64,000 bases of DNA from Rhodococcus oxybenzonivorans (GTDB lineage: Bacteria; Actinomycetota; Actinomycetes; Mycobacteriales; Mycobacteriaceae), in NCBI RefSeq assembly GCF_003130705.1, contig NZ_CP021354.1, positions 4,960,001-5,024,000 on the forward strand. Reading direction: 5' to 3'. The first letter of the stretch is position 1; each line of letters begins with the position of its first letter. Position numbers and translations under genes: made by a program. The notes beneath the pieces are model-generated. The model searched no databases, was not told where the DNA came from, and saw nothing but the letters and a program-made list of their open reading frames with translations. Of this stretch, positions 8,031 to 17,132 are shown piece after piece.

Positions 8031-9512
8031 TTATTCCGACTCCGGTTCCCCGGGAAGAACGATGCGGATGAGTGCACCGCCCCGCTCGGAGACGTCCACG
8101 GCAATGGTGCCTCCGTGCTTGACGACTACCTGCCGCACGATGGCGAGCCCTAATCCCGAGCCGGGCATCGAGCGCGACGCCATGGACCTGTAGAAGCGGT
8201 CGAACACCAGCTCGCGGTCTTCCTCGGGGATGCCGGGGCCGGCGTCGTCCACCGTCAGCTCGAGCAGTCCCTCGCCGGCAGGCTTCATCATCACACGCAC
8301 CTGCTCACCGGTGGGACTCCACTTGGCCGCGTTGTCGAGCACGTTCAATACCGCCCGGGACAACCCGGCGTGATCGCCGTAGACGAACCACGGAACGGTG
8401 ACGGCGGTGAAGTCGATTTCGTTGCGGCGGCGGCGCGCCCGCTCGAGGCAGCGTTCCACCACCTCACTGAGGTCGACGCGCTCGAACACCGTCTCGGGCG
8501 CATCCTCGCGGGCGAGATCGACGAGATCGCCCACCAGGGTGGACAGCTCCTCGATCTGCGCTACCACGTCGGTGCGCAGTTCGGCCATGTCCTCGTCCGG
8601 AATGTGCGGGGCGCCAGGGCGGCTCGACGCGATCAGCAATTCCATGTTGGTCCGCAACGAGGTGAGCGGTGTCCGCAGTTCGTGACCGGCGTCCGCCACC
8701 AACCGGCTCTGGCGCTCACGTGATTCGGCCAGCGCCCGGAGCATCGTGTTGAAACTCTCGGTCAGCCGCGCGAGTTCGTCGTTACCCGTCACCGGCATGG
8801 GGGTCAGGTCATCGGTGCGCGCCACCCTCTCGGTGGCCGCGGTGAGCCGCGCGATCGGCCGGAGCCCGGTGCGTCCCACCGTCGTTCCGGCGACCGCCGC
8901 GAGAACGACACCGCACCCACCGACCACGAACAGCACCCACGCCAGTCGGTCCAGCACCGCACCGGTCGGTGCGAGGCGCTGGGCAATCACCAGGGTGCTG
9001 CCGTCCTGGGTGCGCTCGGCCAGCACCCGCTGGTTCTCGGCAGTACGCAGCGACGTGCCCTCCTCACCACGGGCGACCGCCAACTCGGGCTCGCCGATGG
9101 GAACACTCGAACCGGGCGGCGTGTACGTGTCGAGGTCCGGGAAGATCAGCGCCACACTGATGTCCGTCGTGTACAGCGTCGCACCCGCGATGTAGCGCGG
9201 GTCGAACGTCACCAGATTGCTGTCGATCAACGCCGATGCGCGCGTACGCAGCTGGTTGTCGACGTCCGCGTAGAGCGCCCGGGACACCACCGCGTAGGCG
9301 GCGATCGCCATCACGGCCACCGCTATTGCCACTACCGACGCCGCGAGGAGCGTGACACGCCAGCGCAGCGACACCGACCGCGTCAACGGCATCGGTGGAC
9401 GCATCTCCGGCGGCAGCTGAATCGGTCCGGTGTGGTAGCGGCCGGTGGCATGCGGTTCGTGCCCCGGCAACCCCGGCTTGTCGGCGGTTCGGTGGAACGG
9501 CACAGCCATCAC
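8031..9512 (-). CDS. mprB: Sensor histidine kinase MprB
   Basis: This 493-residue protein has TM1 at about 52-76, an extracytoplasmic sensor loop, TM2 at about 190-212, then HAMP. The dimerisation box [16 protein letters not shown] carries phospho-accepting His277. The C-terminal ATPase has N ([13 protein letters not shown]), G1 ([10 protein letters not shown]) and G2 ([13 protein letters not shown]) boxes. It phosphorylates MprA under envelope stress, as known for the mycobacterial orthologue. The GTG at 9512 overlaps the mprA stop (GTGA), and an ATG is the next codon. About 125 bases separate it from pepD. Confidence 0.93.
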   Translation of the reverse strand: MMAVPFHRTADKPGLPGHEPHATGRYHTGPIQLPPEMRPPMPLTRSVSLRWRVTLLAASVVAIAVAVMAIAAYAVVSRALYADVDNQLRTRASALIDSNLVTFDPRYIAGATLYTTDISVALIFPDLDTYTPPGSSVPIGEPELAVARGEEGTSLRTAENQRVLAERTQDGSTLVIAQRLAPTGAVLDRLAWVLFVVGGCGVVLAAVAGTTVGRTGLRPIARLTAATERVARTDDLTPMPVTGNDELARLTESFNTMLRALAESRERQSRLVADAGHELRTPLTSLRTNMELLIASSRPGAPHIPDEDMAELRTDVVAQIEELSTLVGDLVDLAREDAPETVFERVDLSEVVERCLERARRRRNEIDFTAVTVPWFVYGDHAGLSRAVLNVLDNAAKWSPTGEQVRVMMKPAGEGLLELTVDDAGPGIPEEDRELVFDRFYRSMASRSMPGSGLGLAIVRQVVVKHGGTIAVDVSERGGALIRIVLPGEPESE

Positions 9513-10195
9513 GGCGGAGTCTCCCGCAGCACGTAGCCGACGCCCCGAACGGTATGCAGCAGGCGCGGCTCCCCATCAGCCTCCGTCTTGCGACGCAGAT
9601 ACCCCACATAGACTTCGAGGGCGTTGCCCGACGTCGGGAAGTCGTAACCCCACACTTCTTCGAGGATGCGGCCACGGGTGAGCACCCGGCGCGGGTTGGC
9701 CATCAACATTTCCAACAGCGAGAACTCGGTACGGGTGAGGCTGATGGACCGTTCGCCGCGCGTCACCTCCCTGGTGACCGGGTCGAGGGTCAGGTCCTCG
9801 AAGGTCATCTTCTCCGAGTCGATTCCCGGTTCGGGCGCCGCCCGGCGTAGCAGAGCGCGCAGCCGGGCGAGCAGTTCCTCGAGAGCAAACGGTTTGGGAA
9901 GATAGTCGTCGGCTCCCGCATCGAGTCCCGAAACCCGCTCCGACACGGAGTCGCGCGCGGTGAGAACCAGGATCGGCAGGTCGTCACCGGTGCTCCGCAG
10001 CCGCCGGCACACTTCGAGGCCGTCCAGGCGCGGCATCATCACGTCGAGCACCAGCGCGTCGGGTCGTGCGGCCGCCACCTTCTCGAGCGCATCGATACCG
10101 TCGACGGCCAGTTCCACCGAGTACCCGTTGAAGCTCAGGGACCGCCGCAAGGACTCCCTCACGGCCCGATCGTCGTCGACCACCAGAATGCGCAT
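9509..10195 (-). CDS. mprA: Response regulator MprA
   Basis: This is a 228-residue OmpR/PhoB-type regulator starting at ATG 10195 ([12 protein letters not shown]). An upstream frame extension to 10294 is not part of the family. The receiver domain has the acidic pocket DDD at 7-9 and phospho-acceptor Asp51 in LVLDVMMP. The winged-helix DNA-binding domain covers about 130-228 ([29 protein letters not shown]). Orthologues control envelope-stress genes, including pepD and the operon itself. It is the first gene of mprA-mprB-pepD-moaB2. Confidence 0.94.
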   Translation of the reverse strand: MRILVVDDDRAVRESLRRSLSFNGYSVELAVDGIDALEKVAAARPDALVLDVMMPRLDGLEVCRRLRSTGDDLPILVLTARDSVSERVSGLDAGADDYLPKPFALEELLARLRALLRRAAPEPGIDSEKMTFEDLTLDPVTREVTRGERSISLTRTEFSLLEMLMANPRRVLTRGRILEEVWGYDFPTSGNALEVYVGYLRRKTEADGEPRLLHTVRGVGYVLRETPP

Positions 10196-10260
10196 ACCCG
10201 ACAGTTTGACCCGGCCGACTGAGTAATGGCTGAGAAGGGTCGGTACGGAGCCGGATGTGA

Positions 10261-10869
10261 TCACTCCACGATGCGCGGTCCCGGCAGGCTCCACTTTCGC
10301 CAGAGCGCGAGCAGACGGAGAACCGAGGCCAGCGCCGTGCCCGCGATCAGAGCGGCGTTCGGACCGGACCCGAGTTCACTCGACACGACCACCAGCGCCG
10401 ACCCCAGGAGCGCGGGGATTGCGTAGAGATCCCTGTGGAGCAGCAGCGGAACTTCGTTCACCAACACGTCGCGCAATATTCCCCCACCGATGGCCGCCGT
10501 GCCCCCGATCAGGCACGAGGCCAGCGGGCTCGCGCCGTGCTCGAGTGCAATCACCGCACCCGTACTCGCGAACAAGCCCATACCCACCGCGTCGAGCACG
10601 AGAATCTCGCGGCGCAGTCGGCTAAGCGCCGAGTGCAGGAAGAACACCAGCAACGACGTGCCGAGGGCAGTGCCGAAGTTGGGCCAGCTCCCCAGCGACG
10701 TGGGCGGATGGATGTCCAGCAGGAGGTCGCGGACGATGCCGCCACCGATACCGGTGAAGACACCGACCACGCACACCCCGAAGATGTCGAGCCGCTTCGT
10801 CACGCCCACCAGGGCACCCGACGCCGCAAACGCCGCGATGCCCACCAGTTCGAGGATGTAGAGCAGCAC
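10261..10869 (-). CDS. TRIC-type membrane channel protein (UPF0126)
   Basis: This 202-residue, strongly hydrophobic protein has seven predicted membrane segments. It shows the internal repeat of the family: [14 protein letters not shown] in the first half and [15 protein letters not shown] in the second. The family is related to animal trimeric intracellular cation channels, and bacterial members form trimeric monovalent-cation channels. The physiological role is unknown. It lies just after rpmF (49 bases) on the same strand and may be cotranscribed with it. Confidence 0.85.
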   Translation of the reverse strand: MLLYILELVGIAAFAASGALVGVTKRLDIFGVCVVGVFTGIGGGIVRDLLLDIHPPTSLGSWPNFGTALGTSLLVFFLHSALSRLRREILVLDAVGMGLFASTGAVIALEHGASPLASCLIGGTAAIGGGILRDVLVNEVPLLLHRDLYAIPALLGSALVVVSSELGSGPNAALIAGTALASVLRLLALWRKWSLPGPRIVE

Positions 10870-10917
10870 CCGCCAAGGTTCGCACGCGAGCCTGCCGTCG
10901 TTTCGTCCCGGCCGGGC

Positions 10918-11091
10918 CTACCTGTCAGCCGGGTCCAGCAAGCCCAGCTTCACGGCCTTCACCAGCCGGCGGGGTACCCGGTGGGTGGTTCCCCCGACAG
11001 TCACCTCCACCAGCTCGGGAACCTGAGCCTTCCACTGCGACCTGCGACTACGCGTGTTGGACCGCGACATCTTGCGCTTGGGTACTGCCAT
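10918..11091 (-). CDS. rpmF: 50S ribosomal protein L32, cysteine-free
   Basis: This 57-residue protein begins [20 protein letters not shown] and ends [10 protein letters not shown]. It sits behind an excellent AAGGAGGAG site. L32 of many bacteria has a CxxC zinc knuckle, but there is no cysteine here. The cysteine-free form is normal in mycobacteria, where rpmF also lies next to mprAB. It stands downstream of the CobW-rpmE2 pair but behind a 19-bp hairpin, so whether zinc controls it is unclear. Confidence 0.93.
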   Translation of the reverse strand: MAVPKRKMSRSNTRSRRSQWKAQVPELVEVTVGGTTHRVPRRLVKAVKLGLLDPADR

Positions 11092-11112
11092 CTTTCTTTC
11101 TCCTCCTTCGTC

Positions 11113-11160
11113 GCCTGTGAGTACTTCTTAACCACGGAGTGTTAAGAAGTACTCACAGGC
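11113..11160. repeat. GTGAGTACTT palindrome, copy 1 (terminator-like)
   Basis: A perfect 19-bp inverted repeat (GCCTGTGAGTACTTCTTAA and complement) encloses a 10-base loop, between rpmE2 and rpmF. Its right arm includes the stop codon of rpmE2. The core GTGAGTACTT-TTAAC recurs at 18746-18789 and 38093-38138, so it is a dispersed element and not just a local terminator. Confidence 0.85.
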
Positions 11161-11407
11161 GCTTGCGCACTCCATACCGGCGTTCGAACTTCTCGACGCG
11201 GCCCGCGGTGTCCATGACGCGTTGCGCGCCGGTCCAGAACGGGTGCGACTCACTGGTCACGTCCACCACCACCAGCGGATAGGTGTTGCCGTCCGCCCAC
11301 TCCACGGTGCGGTCGCTGGTCACCGTCGACCGCGTGAGGAACGTGGTTCCGGTGCTGGCGTCCTGGAAGACCACGGGGTGGTAGTCGGGGTGGATGTTCG
11401 GTTTCAT
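11153..11407 (-). CDS. rpmE2: 50S ribosomal protein L31 type B (zinc-independent)
   Basis: This 84-residue protein begins [54 protein letters not shown] and FERRYG are type-B L31 motifs. The CxxC of zinc-binding L31 is absent. Type-B L31 replaces the zinc form when zinc is scarce. The ATG overlaps the stop of the CobW-like gene (ATGA), so the two are translationally coupled. Confidence 0.95.
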   Translation of the reverse strand: MKPNIHPDYHPVVFQDASTGTTFLTRSTVTSDRTVEWADGNTYPLVVVDVTSESHPFWTGAQRVMDTAGRVEKFERRYGVRKRL

Positions 11408-12639
11408 TCGTGTCCCTCTCTCGAGCTGTCGGGTTCTGCGTACGGTGATTCGCTGCTGTCGCAGGGGTCTTCGTGGAACTGGCCGAACGGGTCGGGCCAC
11501 GACTCCCACGCGGCCTCGTCGGCGAGTTCTTCGTCGGTGACCAGCGCCCACTGGAGCGCCCGGTCGATGTCGCTGGGGTCGGCAGCATGCACCAGAACCA
11601 CCATCGAGCTGTGCCGGTCGCCGAACCGTTCGTCCCAGCACAGGGCCGCCATCGCTCGCCGCGCCGTGGGGAGTTGGTCCTGTTCGGCCGGGGTCATCGC
11701 GGCCAGCCATCGATCCGCACTCGCCACCCGCAGTCCCCCACCGGCGGATTCGAGCCACAGCGCCTCATCGGGCTGCGTGGCGACCCACACCCGGCCGCGC
11801 GCCGTGACCACACCGTCCAGAAGAACGTCGATGGCCTCGTGCAGTCGCTCGGGGTGGAAGGGCCGGTTCGCCGAGAACTCGACGATCATGACCCCGCAGT
11901 CGTGCGACAGCGGAGGCTGCCCCCGCAGCAGAGGTGAGTGGGCGTTCGTCAGCTCGCCGCGCCGGGCACCCGAGGGGATTTCCATGAGCAACCGCTCGAC
12001 GTCGAGTCCGTCGACGTCCCAGGCGATCGGTGCGCCGGGAGCGAGCCGCGCGAGGACGGCGTGGAGCCTGGCCTGCTGCCACCCGTCGCCGGCGCTGCCC
12101 GACACCACCAGGGCGTCGGCGAAGTCGACCTGACCGACGGCGACCTGCGCGACGGTCCGGTCGTCGTCAAGAGCCTCGTCGCCGGTCGCGTCGTCGAGCC
12201 ACGACTGGGCGTCGATGCACGTGATCACGGCCTCGACACGGACATCGCGTGAGGCGGTTCCGTCAAGCTGGCCGACCACCCCGGACACCACCACGTGCTC
12301 GATTGCCCAGCACACGGCCTCGGGTTCGAGCCGGCGGTCGAGGTGCAACACGATGCGCTGCACGGAGCTGCGCGCATGAAGGCGGCGGAGCAACGGGAGC
12401 AGGTCTTCCCGGAGTGTGCAGGAGATACAGCCGTGCGCGAGCTCGAGGATTCCGACGCGGGTGCGCTCTCGCCCCGACTCCATCGTGGTGACGGTGCGCC
12501 GCACGACGCCTTCGTGCACGAGGTCGAGGTCGTGATGCACGACCACGGTGTCGTCACGGAGCAGCGACCGCGCGACGGTGTCGGTGGGGCCGCTCCATCC
12601 GGATACCAGGACGAGCGGCGTCCGGTGAATCTCACTCAC
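11404..12639 (-). CDS. CobW-like protein of the zinc-starvation cluster, degenerate P-loop
   Basis: This is a CobW/COG0523-type protein of 411 residues if it starts at GTG 12639 (site GAAAGG, six bases upstream). An ATG at 12666 also fits, but it would put the Zur-like box inside the coding start. The metal motif GCISCT and the CobW C-terminal domain ([19 protein letters not shown] ... [16 protein letters not shown]) are present. Where CobW GTPases have GxxGxGKT, this protein reads [15 protein letters not shown], with no Gly-Lys-Thr. In mycobacteria a CobW-like factor encoded with the alternative ribosomal proteins (Mrf) recruits the hibernation factor to ribosomes, and this may be its counterpart. 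It is coupled to rpmE2. Confidence 0.8.
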   Translation of the reverse strand: MSEIHRTPLVLVSGWSGPTDTVARSLLRDDTVVVHHDLDLVHEGVVRRTVTTMESGRERTRVGILELAHGCISCTLREDLLPLLRRLHARSSVQRIVLHLDRRLEPEAVCWAIEHVVVSGVVGQLDGTASRDVRVEAVITCIDAQSWLDDATGDEALDDDRTVAQVAVGQVDFADALVVSGSAGDGWQQARLHAVLARLAPGAPIAWDVDGLDVERLLMEIPSGARRGELTNAHSPLLRGQPPLSHDCGVMIVEFSANRPFHPERLHEAIDVLLDGVVTARGRVWVATQPDEALWLESAGGGLRVASADRWLAAMTPAEQDQLPTARRAMAALCWDERFGDRHSSMVVLVHAADPSDIDRALQWALVTDEELADEAAWESWPDPFGQFHEDPCDSSESPYAEPDSSREGHE

Positions 12640-12651
12640 GAGCACCCTTTC

Positions 12652-12667
12652 GATAACGATTGTCATT
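12652..12667. promoter_or_regulatory. Zur/Fur-like box for the CobW-rpmE2 unit
   Basis: GATAACGATTGTCATT matches the Fur-superfamily pattern (GAtAATgATTnTCATT). It lies just upstream of the preferred CobW start. With the box at 12707 it controls the divergent promoters of the alternative ribosomal proteins. The binding protein (Zur) is not encoded in this window. Confidence 0.65.
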
Positions 12668-12706
12668 GCTTACCGAGAAACGCTACATTGGATTTTCGTC
12701 GTTGTC

Positions 12707-12722
12707 GAAAATGATTGTCATC
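12707..12722. promoter_or_regulatory. Zur/Fur-like box for the rpmB2-rpmG-rpsN2-rpsR2 operon
   Basis: GAAAATGATTGTCATC shares 13 of 16 positions with the box at 12652, in the same orientation, 55 bases away. It lies 54 bases before the L28 start. Confidence 0.7.
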
Positions 12723-12775
12723 ACCTTGCTGACCGGTAGTCGCCTGGATGCGGGAGGAGACAGAAAGGAATGCCC

Positions 12776-13012
12776 ATGTCGGCACATTGCCAAGTGACCG
12801 GACGCCGGCCAGGATTCGGCAAATCCGTATCGCACTCCCACAAGCGCACCAATCGGCGCTGGGATCCGAACATTCAGAAGAAGACATATCTTCTGCCCAG
12901 CGAGGGGCGGCGGATCACTCTCACCGTCTCCGCCAAGGGGATCAAAACCATCGACCGGGACGGAATCGAGGCCGTGGTTGCCAAGATCCGGGCCCGCGGA
13001 GAGAAGGTCTGA
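12776..13012 (+). CDS. rpmB2: 50S ribosomal protein L28, zinc-independent paralogue
   Basis: This 78-residue protein is [20 protein letters not shown] with [13 protein letters not shown] and a Lys/Arg end. Only one cysteine remains, so the four-cysteine zinc site of the other L28 form is absent. ATG 12776 has AAAGGA six bases upstream; the ATG at 12770 overlaps that site. It is the first gene of a four-gene operon of alternative ribosomal proteins. Confidence 0.94.
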   Translation: MSAHCQVTGRRPGFGKSVSHSHKRTNRRWDPNIQKKTYLLPSEGRRITLTVSAKGIKTIDRDGIEAVVAKIRARGEKV

Positions 13013-13176
13013 TGGCCCGGAACGAAATCCGTCCGATCGTGAAGCTGAAGTCGACGGCGGGTACGGGATACACCTACGTCACCAGGAAGAACCGCCGCAA
13101 CGACCCCGACCGACTGGTGATGAAGAAGTATGACCCCGTCGTCCGGCGCCACGTCGATTTCCGAGAAGAAAAGTAG
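13012..13176 (+). CDS. rpmG: 50S ribosomal protein L33, zinc-independent paralogue
   Basis: This 54-residue protein, [20 protein letters not shown] ... [19 protein letters not shown], has the L33 signature with no cysteine (zinc forms have two CxxC pairs). The ATG overlaps the L28 stop (TGATG). It belongs to the Zur-type operon by position. Confidence 0.95.
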   Translation: MARNEIRPIVKLKSTAGTGYTYVTRKNRRNDPDRLVMKKYDPVVRRHVDFREEK

Positions 13177-13188
13177 AAGACACCCCCG

Positions 13189-13494
13189 ATGGCGAAGAAG
13201 TCGAAGATCGCAAAGAACGAACAGCGCAAAATCATTGTTGCGCGCTACGCGGAGCGGCGGGCCGAACTGAAAGAGGTCATCCGCCGCCCGTCGAGCAGCG
13301 ATGACGAGCGCGCGCAGGCGCAGACGGCACTGCAGCGTCTACCCCGGGACTCGAGTCCGGTACGATTGCGCAATCGAGACGCTGCGGATGGACGTCCGCG
13401 CGGCCACCTGAGGAAGTTCGGGCTCTCTCGCGTGCGTGTTCGCGAGATGGCACACCGCGGGGAGCTGCCAGGCGTCCACAAGTCGAGCTGGTAA
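13189..13494 (+). CDS. rpsN2: 30S ribosomal protein S14, zinc-independent paralogue
   Basis: This 101-residue long-form S14 begins [20 protein letters not shown]. It contains [22 protein letters not shown] and ends [20 protein letters not shown]. The short zinc-binding S14 is about 61 residues with four cysteines, whereas this form has none. It lies 12 bases after rpmG. Confidence 0.95.
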   Translation: MAKKSKIAKNEQRKIIVARYAERRAELKEVIRRPSSSDDERAQAQTALQRLPRDSSPVRLRNRDAADGRPRGHLRKFGLSRVRVREMAHRGELPGVHKSSW

Positions 13495-13503
13495 AGGAAG
13501 AAG

Positions 13504-13758
13504 ATGGCAGTCAAGAGAGCACCGTCGAAGAAGCCGCGTCCCGTCGAGGGACGCAAGCCGAAGAAGAACCCGTTGTTCGCGGCGAAGATCGAGTACGTCG
13601 ATTACAAGGACATCAACCTTCTCCGCACGTTCATCTCCGATCGCGGCAAGATCCGTAGCCGCCGCGTGACGGGCCTGACCCCGCAGCAGCAGCGCCAGGT
13701 TGCCGTCGCCGTCAAGAACGCTCGCGAGATGGCCCTGCTGCCTTTCACCAGCCGGTAG
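13504..13758 (+). CDS. rpsR2: 30S ribosomal protein S18, paralogue 2
   Basis: This 84-residue S18 has [40 protein letters not shown] and [11 protein letters not shown]. It has no cysteine, unlike the zinc-associated paralogue. It is the last gene of the operon, and the strong hairpin at 13777-13814 follows. Confidence 0.95.
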   Translation: MAVKRAPSKKPRPVEGRKPKKNPLFAAKIEYVDYKDINLLRTFISDRGKIRSRRVTGLTPQQQRQVAVAVKNAREMALLPFTSR

Positions 13759-13776
13759 CAGCTTCTTCGCAGACAA

Positions 13777-13814
13777 CCGAAGGCCGCGTAGTCCACGGAC
13801 TACGCGGCCTTCGG
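13777..13814. terminator. Terminator of the alternative ribosomal protein operon
   Basis: A perfect 18-bp stem (CCGAAGGCCGCGTAGTCC and complement) is joined by only two bases. It lies 19 bases after rpsR2 and 17 bases before the end of the convergent DUF305 gene, so it may serve both. Confidence 0.85.
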
Positions 13815-13830
13815 CGTATTCCGAGCGGAG

Positions 13831-14451
13831 CTAGCCGAGCATCGCCTGCATCTCGGCAATCTCCCGCTGCTGAGCGCTCACGATGCCGGTGGCGAGTTGC
13901 TTGGCATCGGGATTCTCGCCCTCCGCCAGTTCGGTGTCGGCCATCTCGACGGCGCCCTCATGGTGCTCGATCATCATCGTCAGCCACATCCGGTCGAACT
14001 CGGGCCCCGACATGCCCATCAAGGTGGACATGTCGTCTTCGGACATCATTCCGTCGCCCGACCCGTGGTCCATCCCTTCGTGACCGGTGGACGTCGGAGC
14101 GGGGTTACCCGACTGAGCGAGCAACCCGGTGATCTGATCCATCTCCGGTGCCTGAGCGGCCGCGATCCGCTGGGCGAGCGCCAGCAGTTCGGCGTTGTCG
14201 GTGCGGTCGTCGACCATCTCGGCCATCTGCACCGCCTGCGCATGATGCGGATACATGCCGCGCAGGAACGTGACGTCGGCGTCGTTGAACTGTGCTTCGG
14301 CCCCGCTGCCGGCCTCGGCCGAGATCGACAGGGAGTGGGACGTCGACGAGGCGCCCGAACTGCTCGGGTCGGACGAGTCGGTGCCGCAGCCGGCGAGGAC
14401 GAGCGCGGCGCCGGCCGCCGCGGCAATGAAAGCTGCATGGGTGGTACGCAT
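13831..14451 (-). CDS. DUF305 lipoprotein
   Basis: This 206-residue protein starts at ATG 14451 (AGGAGA six bases before). A lipobox LVLAGC puts the lipid-bearing Cys at residue 22. The two DUF305 half-repeats carry LRGMYPHHAQAVQMAEMVDD and LTMMIEHHEGAVEMADTELA, each with an HH pair. A Met/His-rich linker (TGHEGMDHGSGDGMM) suggests soft-metal binding. DUF305 proteins are often found with copper-handling genes. It follows the DUF6153 gene, which has a copper-type operator upstream. A role in periplasmic copper binding is an inference. Confidence 0.88.
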   Translation of the reverse strand: MRTTHAAFIAAAAGAALVLAGCGTDSSDPSSSGASSTSHSLSISAEAGSGAEAQFNDADVTFLRGMYPHHAQAVQMAEMVDDRTDNAELLALAQRIAAAQAPEMDQITGLLAQSGNPAPTSTGHEGMDHGSGDGMMSEDDMSTLMGMSGPEFDRMWLTMMIEHHEGAVEMADTELAEGENPDAKQLATGIVSAQQREIAEMQAMLG

Positions 14452-14526
14452 GGAAAATCTCCTCATGGACATGCTTCGGGAAAGTGGCAGCAAGATCCGC
14501 CGGAGCCCTGAGCTCCGGACTCCCCG

Positions 14527-14925
14527 TCACACCCGCAGTATCGACAGCTGCGCCAATGACAACACGGTCCACGCCGGTGGTCCACGTCCGGACTGCACTC
14601 GGTCGACGCTTACCCGCGACGTCGGCGACGGCGCCTCGGCACCGGCCACGCAGGGCACCGTCGCACGCGTGAGCGCCGGTGCCACGACGACCACGCCGGC
14701 GCAGTGGTGTCCGTTGGGGTGCGACTGTTCGCACTCGTTTCCCGTGCAGTCGTGGCCATGGTTCGTGCCGGGGTCGTACGAGGCGGCCACGGCATGCAAC
14801 GAACCGTCATGAGCCGGAGCGGAAGCGGCGGTGAAACTGTGCATCACAAGGACCGCAGCCGCCACCGTGACCAGCAACGCAATGCGTGCGGTGGGCGCAC
14901 GCCTTCGTCTCGCCGCCGGGGTCAT
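14527..14925 (-). CDS. DUF6153-like secreted His/Cys-rich protein
   Basis: This protein is 132 residues from ATG 14925 (GGAAG upstream). A twin-Arg-like basic start (AARRRRAPTARIALLVTVAAA) and one hydrophobic segment are followed by HDGSLHAVAAS, then TNHGHDCTGNECEQSHPNGH. This is a short, His/Cys-dense extracytoplasmic stretch fit for metal binding. The gene pairs with DUF305 downstream, as in other actinobacteria. The upstream palindrome ATACCC-N5-GGGTAT at 14946-14962 points to copper control. No enzyme domain is seen. Confidence 0.75.
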   Translation of the reverse strand: MTPAARRRRAPTARIALLVTVAAAVLVMHSFTAASAPAHDGSLHAVAASYDPGTNHGHDCTGNECEQSHPNGHHCAGVVVVAPALTRATVPCVAGAEAPSPTSRVSVDRVQSGRGPPAWTVLSLAQLSILRV

Positions 14926-14945
14926 GACTTCCACTGTAGCGGCAC

Positions 14946-14962
14946 ATACCCGCCAGGGGTAT
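14946..14962. promoter_or_regulatory. CsoR/RicR-like copper operator
   Basis: The perfect palindrome ATACCC-GCCAG-GGGTAT lies 20 bases before the DUF6153 start. TACCC-N5-GGGTA is the known RicR/CsoR operator form in mycobacteria. No csoR gene lies in the window. Confidence 0.7.
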
Positions 14963-15000
14963 GACGGTGACACCGAGCCTTTGGTCGCACTCGCATGCGC

Positions 15001-16047
15001 TCAGAGCGACGACAGGATATCGAGCCCCTGCTGCTCGAGGCCACCGATGGTGTTGGTGAGGATGACCAATCCGCGCTCGCCGCGCCGATCGAGAACCACG
15101 GTGCACTGGAAGCCGCCCGTCGCCCCGCCGTGGAGCGTGTACTCGCGCCCCTCGAACGGCACCACCGACCACGTCAATGCCCGGTAGGTGTTGCCGATCC
15201 ACCGCTGGTCCATCGCGGCGCTGCCCGGCACCGTGCCGTCGATAAGCTGCCGTACGTAGCCCGCCATATCCGCCGCCGTGGACCGCAGCCCGCCGGCGGG
15301 AGCGTAGGCGTCGAGCGGCCACGGTTCCTGCGATCGATGCAGTACGTCGAATCCGCGGGTGGCGTCGGCGGGCAGGTCTGCCGCAGTCAGCGGTAACCAG
15401 GTATCCGACAACCCGAGCGGTACCAGCATCCGTTCGCGTAGGAGCGACGGATAGTCGGTGCCGGCTGCCGCGGCCAACGCCTGACCGAGCAACGCGAAAC
15501 CGACCGTCGAATACGCGTAGGTTCCGCGACTGCCGAGCTGCGCCGACTGCACCTGCTGCAGCAGCGCCTCCCGGTCGTATGTGAAGGGATTGGTCGCGGA
15601 CACCCAGTGGCCCACCGCCACAACGGCATCGGTGGTCATCGGAAACTGTGCCAGTCCCGACGTGTGCGTGGCCAATTCGAGCAGGGTCACGTCGGCGACC
15701 GGCGCACCCCGCAGCGGCAGCAATTCTCCGACGGTGGTGTCCTCCCGCACCTCACCGCGCGCCACCGCGTCGACGAACAGCTGCGCGGTGAACGTCTTGG
15801 TGAGAGAACCTATCTCGTACTCGGTGTCGTCGGCCGCACCGAAGTGGGCGAACCGGGTTCCGGACGCGTCCACGTATGCGACACTGGCGTTTTCGCGATA
15901 GGTGCGGCTCAGAACGTGTCCGGCGAGCGACACCAATTGCGGGTCACCGCTCGACGGGGGCGCCAGCGCAGACGTAGCGGGAGCCGTGACCGCCGTGAGA
16001 ACGCAGGCGCAGAACAGCGCGCACAAAATGGTCGTCCGACGCAGCAT
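15001..16047 (-). CDS. Secreted serine hydrolase, beta-lactamase/DD-peptidase fold
   Basis: This protein is 348 residues from ATG 16047 (GGAG upstream). A cleavable signal covers about residues 1-28. The class-C beta-lactamase-like domain has SLTK with nucleophile Ser81, a Tyr motif YAYSTVGFALLGQ, and LHGGATGGF as the third (KTG-equivalent) motif. The family includes D-aminopeptidases, esterases and penicillin-binding-like proteins, and the substrate cannot be told from sequence. It may be exported to the cell wall. It is divergent from the AEC permease. Confidence 0.85.
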   Translation of the reverse strand: MLRRTTILCALFCACVLTAVTAPATSALAPPSSGDPQLVSLAGHVLSRTYRENASVAYVDASGTRFAHFGAADDTEYEIGSLTKTFTAQLFVDAVARGEVREDTTVGELLPLRGAPVADVTLLELATHTSGLAQFPMTTDAVVAVGHWVSATNPFTYDREALLQQVQSAQLGSRGTYAYSTVGFALLGQALAAAAGTDYPSLLRERMLVPLGLSDTWLPLTAADLPADATRGFDVLHRSQEPWPLDAYAPAGGLRSTAADMAGYVRQLIDGTVPGSAAMDQRWIGNTYRALTWSVVPFEGREYTLHGGATGGFQCTVVLDRRGERGLVILTNTIGGLEQQGLDILSSL

Positions 16048-16188
16048 CGCAACTCCTCGCGCACGTCCGAACGCACGTGCCTCTGCCGGTTCCCGCTCGA
16101 GCCTATTGTCACCCACCGGAAAGGCCCCCACTAGACTTCGGACGGTTTGCCGACAAGAGGCTCACCGGTCGAGGAGGTGCCCCGCAGC

Positions 16189-17115
16189 GTGTCGGGAATA
16201 GTTGCGGGATTCACCGTCATCTTCGTGATCATCGCGATCGGCTACATTCTCGGCCGGCGTGGAACGCTCGGAGCGGAGGGCGAATCCGTCCTGGGCAGGC
16301 TGGTGTTCTTCGTCGCGACACCGGCGCTGCTGTTCGATTCGCTTGCATCGTCCGACCTTTCCGTGATCTTTTCGCCGACGCTGGCCGTCGCTGCTGCGAC
16401 CGCTTTGACAGTCGGCGCACTGTACATGGTGGTGGCACGGGTATGGCTGCGCAGGTCGCTACCGGAGCTGACGATCGGGGCGTTGTCGGCGTCGTACGTC
16501 AATTCCGCGAACCTGGGCATTCCCATTGCGGTGTTCGTGCTCGGTGATGCGTCGTTCGTGGCCCCACTGCTCCTGTTCCAGATAATCGTGTACTCGCCGA
16601 TCGCGTTGACCATCTTGGACATCACCACGTTGCGCAGGAGCGCATCGCGACTCGAGACCGTAACCGCACCGTTCAAGAATCCGATCGTCGTGGCCGGCGC
16701 CGCGGGACTGGTGCTCGCCCTCGTCGACTGGACCCCGCCCGAAGCGGTGATGCAACCGTTCCGGCTCATCGGCGGCGCCTCCGTACCGGGTGCCCTGCTC
16801 GCCTTCGGTATCTCGCTGTACGGGGTGCGCGTCCTCGAAAAGGGAACGAGTCCACGCCGGGACGTCGCACTGGCGTCGGTGCTCAAGATCGGCGTGCAAC
16901 CCGTCCTCGCGTACCTGATGGCGCGATACCTACTCGGCCTCGAGGGACACGAATTGTTCGCGATCGTGGTTGTGTCGACCCTGCCGACGGCGCAGAACGT
17001 CTTCGTCTACGCCAGCCGGTACCGGTGCGGAACGGTGCTGGCGCGCGACACGGCCTTCGTCACCACTTTGGCGGCGATTCCGGCAATTGCGCTGGTCTCG
17101 GGACTGCTCGCGTGA
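16189..17115 (+). CDS. AEC-family (auxin efflux carrier-like) permease
   Basis: This 308-residue protein starts at GTG 16189 (GAGGAGG eleven bases before). It has about ten membrane segments, beginning VAGFTVIFVIIAIGYILGRR. NSANLGIPIAVFVLGD is the conserved Asn-containing motif of the first bundle, and VVVSTLPTAQNVFVYASRY is the matching motif of the second. AEC permeases move organic anions or small acids. The substrate is unknown. The gene stands 17 bases before a lipoprotein gene. Confidence 0.85.
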   Translation: MSGIVAGFTVIFVIIAIGYILGRRGTLGAEGESVLGRLVFFVATPALLFDSLASSDLSVIFSPTLAVAAATALTVGALYMVVARVWLRRSLPELTIGALSASYVNSANLGIPIAVFVLGDASFVAPLLLFQIIVYSPIALTILDITTLRRSASRLETVTAPFKNPIVVAGAAGLVLALVDWTPPEAVMQPFRLIGGASVPGALLAFGISLYGVRVLEKGTSPRRDVALASVLKIGVQPVLAYLMARYLLGLEGHELFAIVVVSTLPTAQNVFVYASRYRCGTVLARDTAFVTTLAAIPAIALVSGLLA

Positions 17116-17132
17116 CGGGGTTACCGTGGCTT

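Noticed and set aside
12640..12666. ATG 12666 as start of the CobW-like protein
   Set aside because: It would place the Zur-like box in codons 1-5. GTG 12639 has a proper GAAAGG site; the longer form is not fully excluded.
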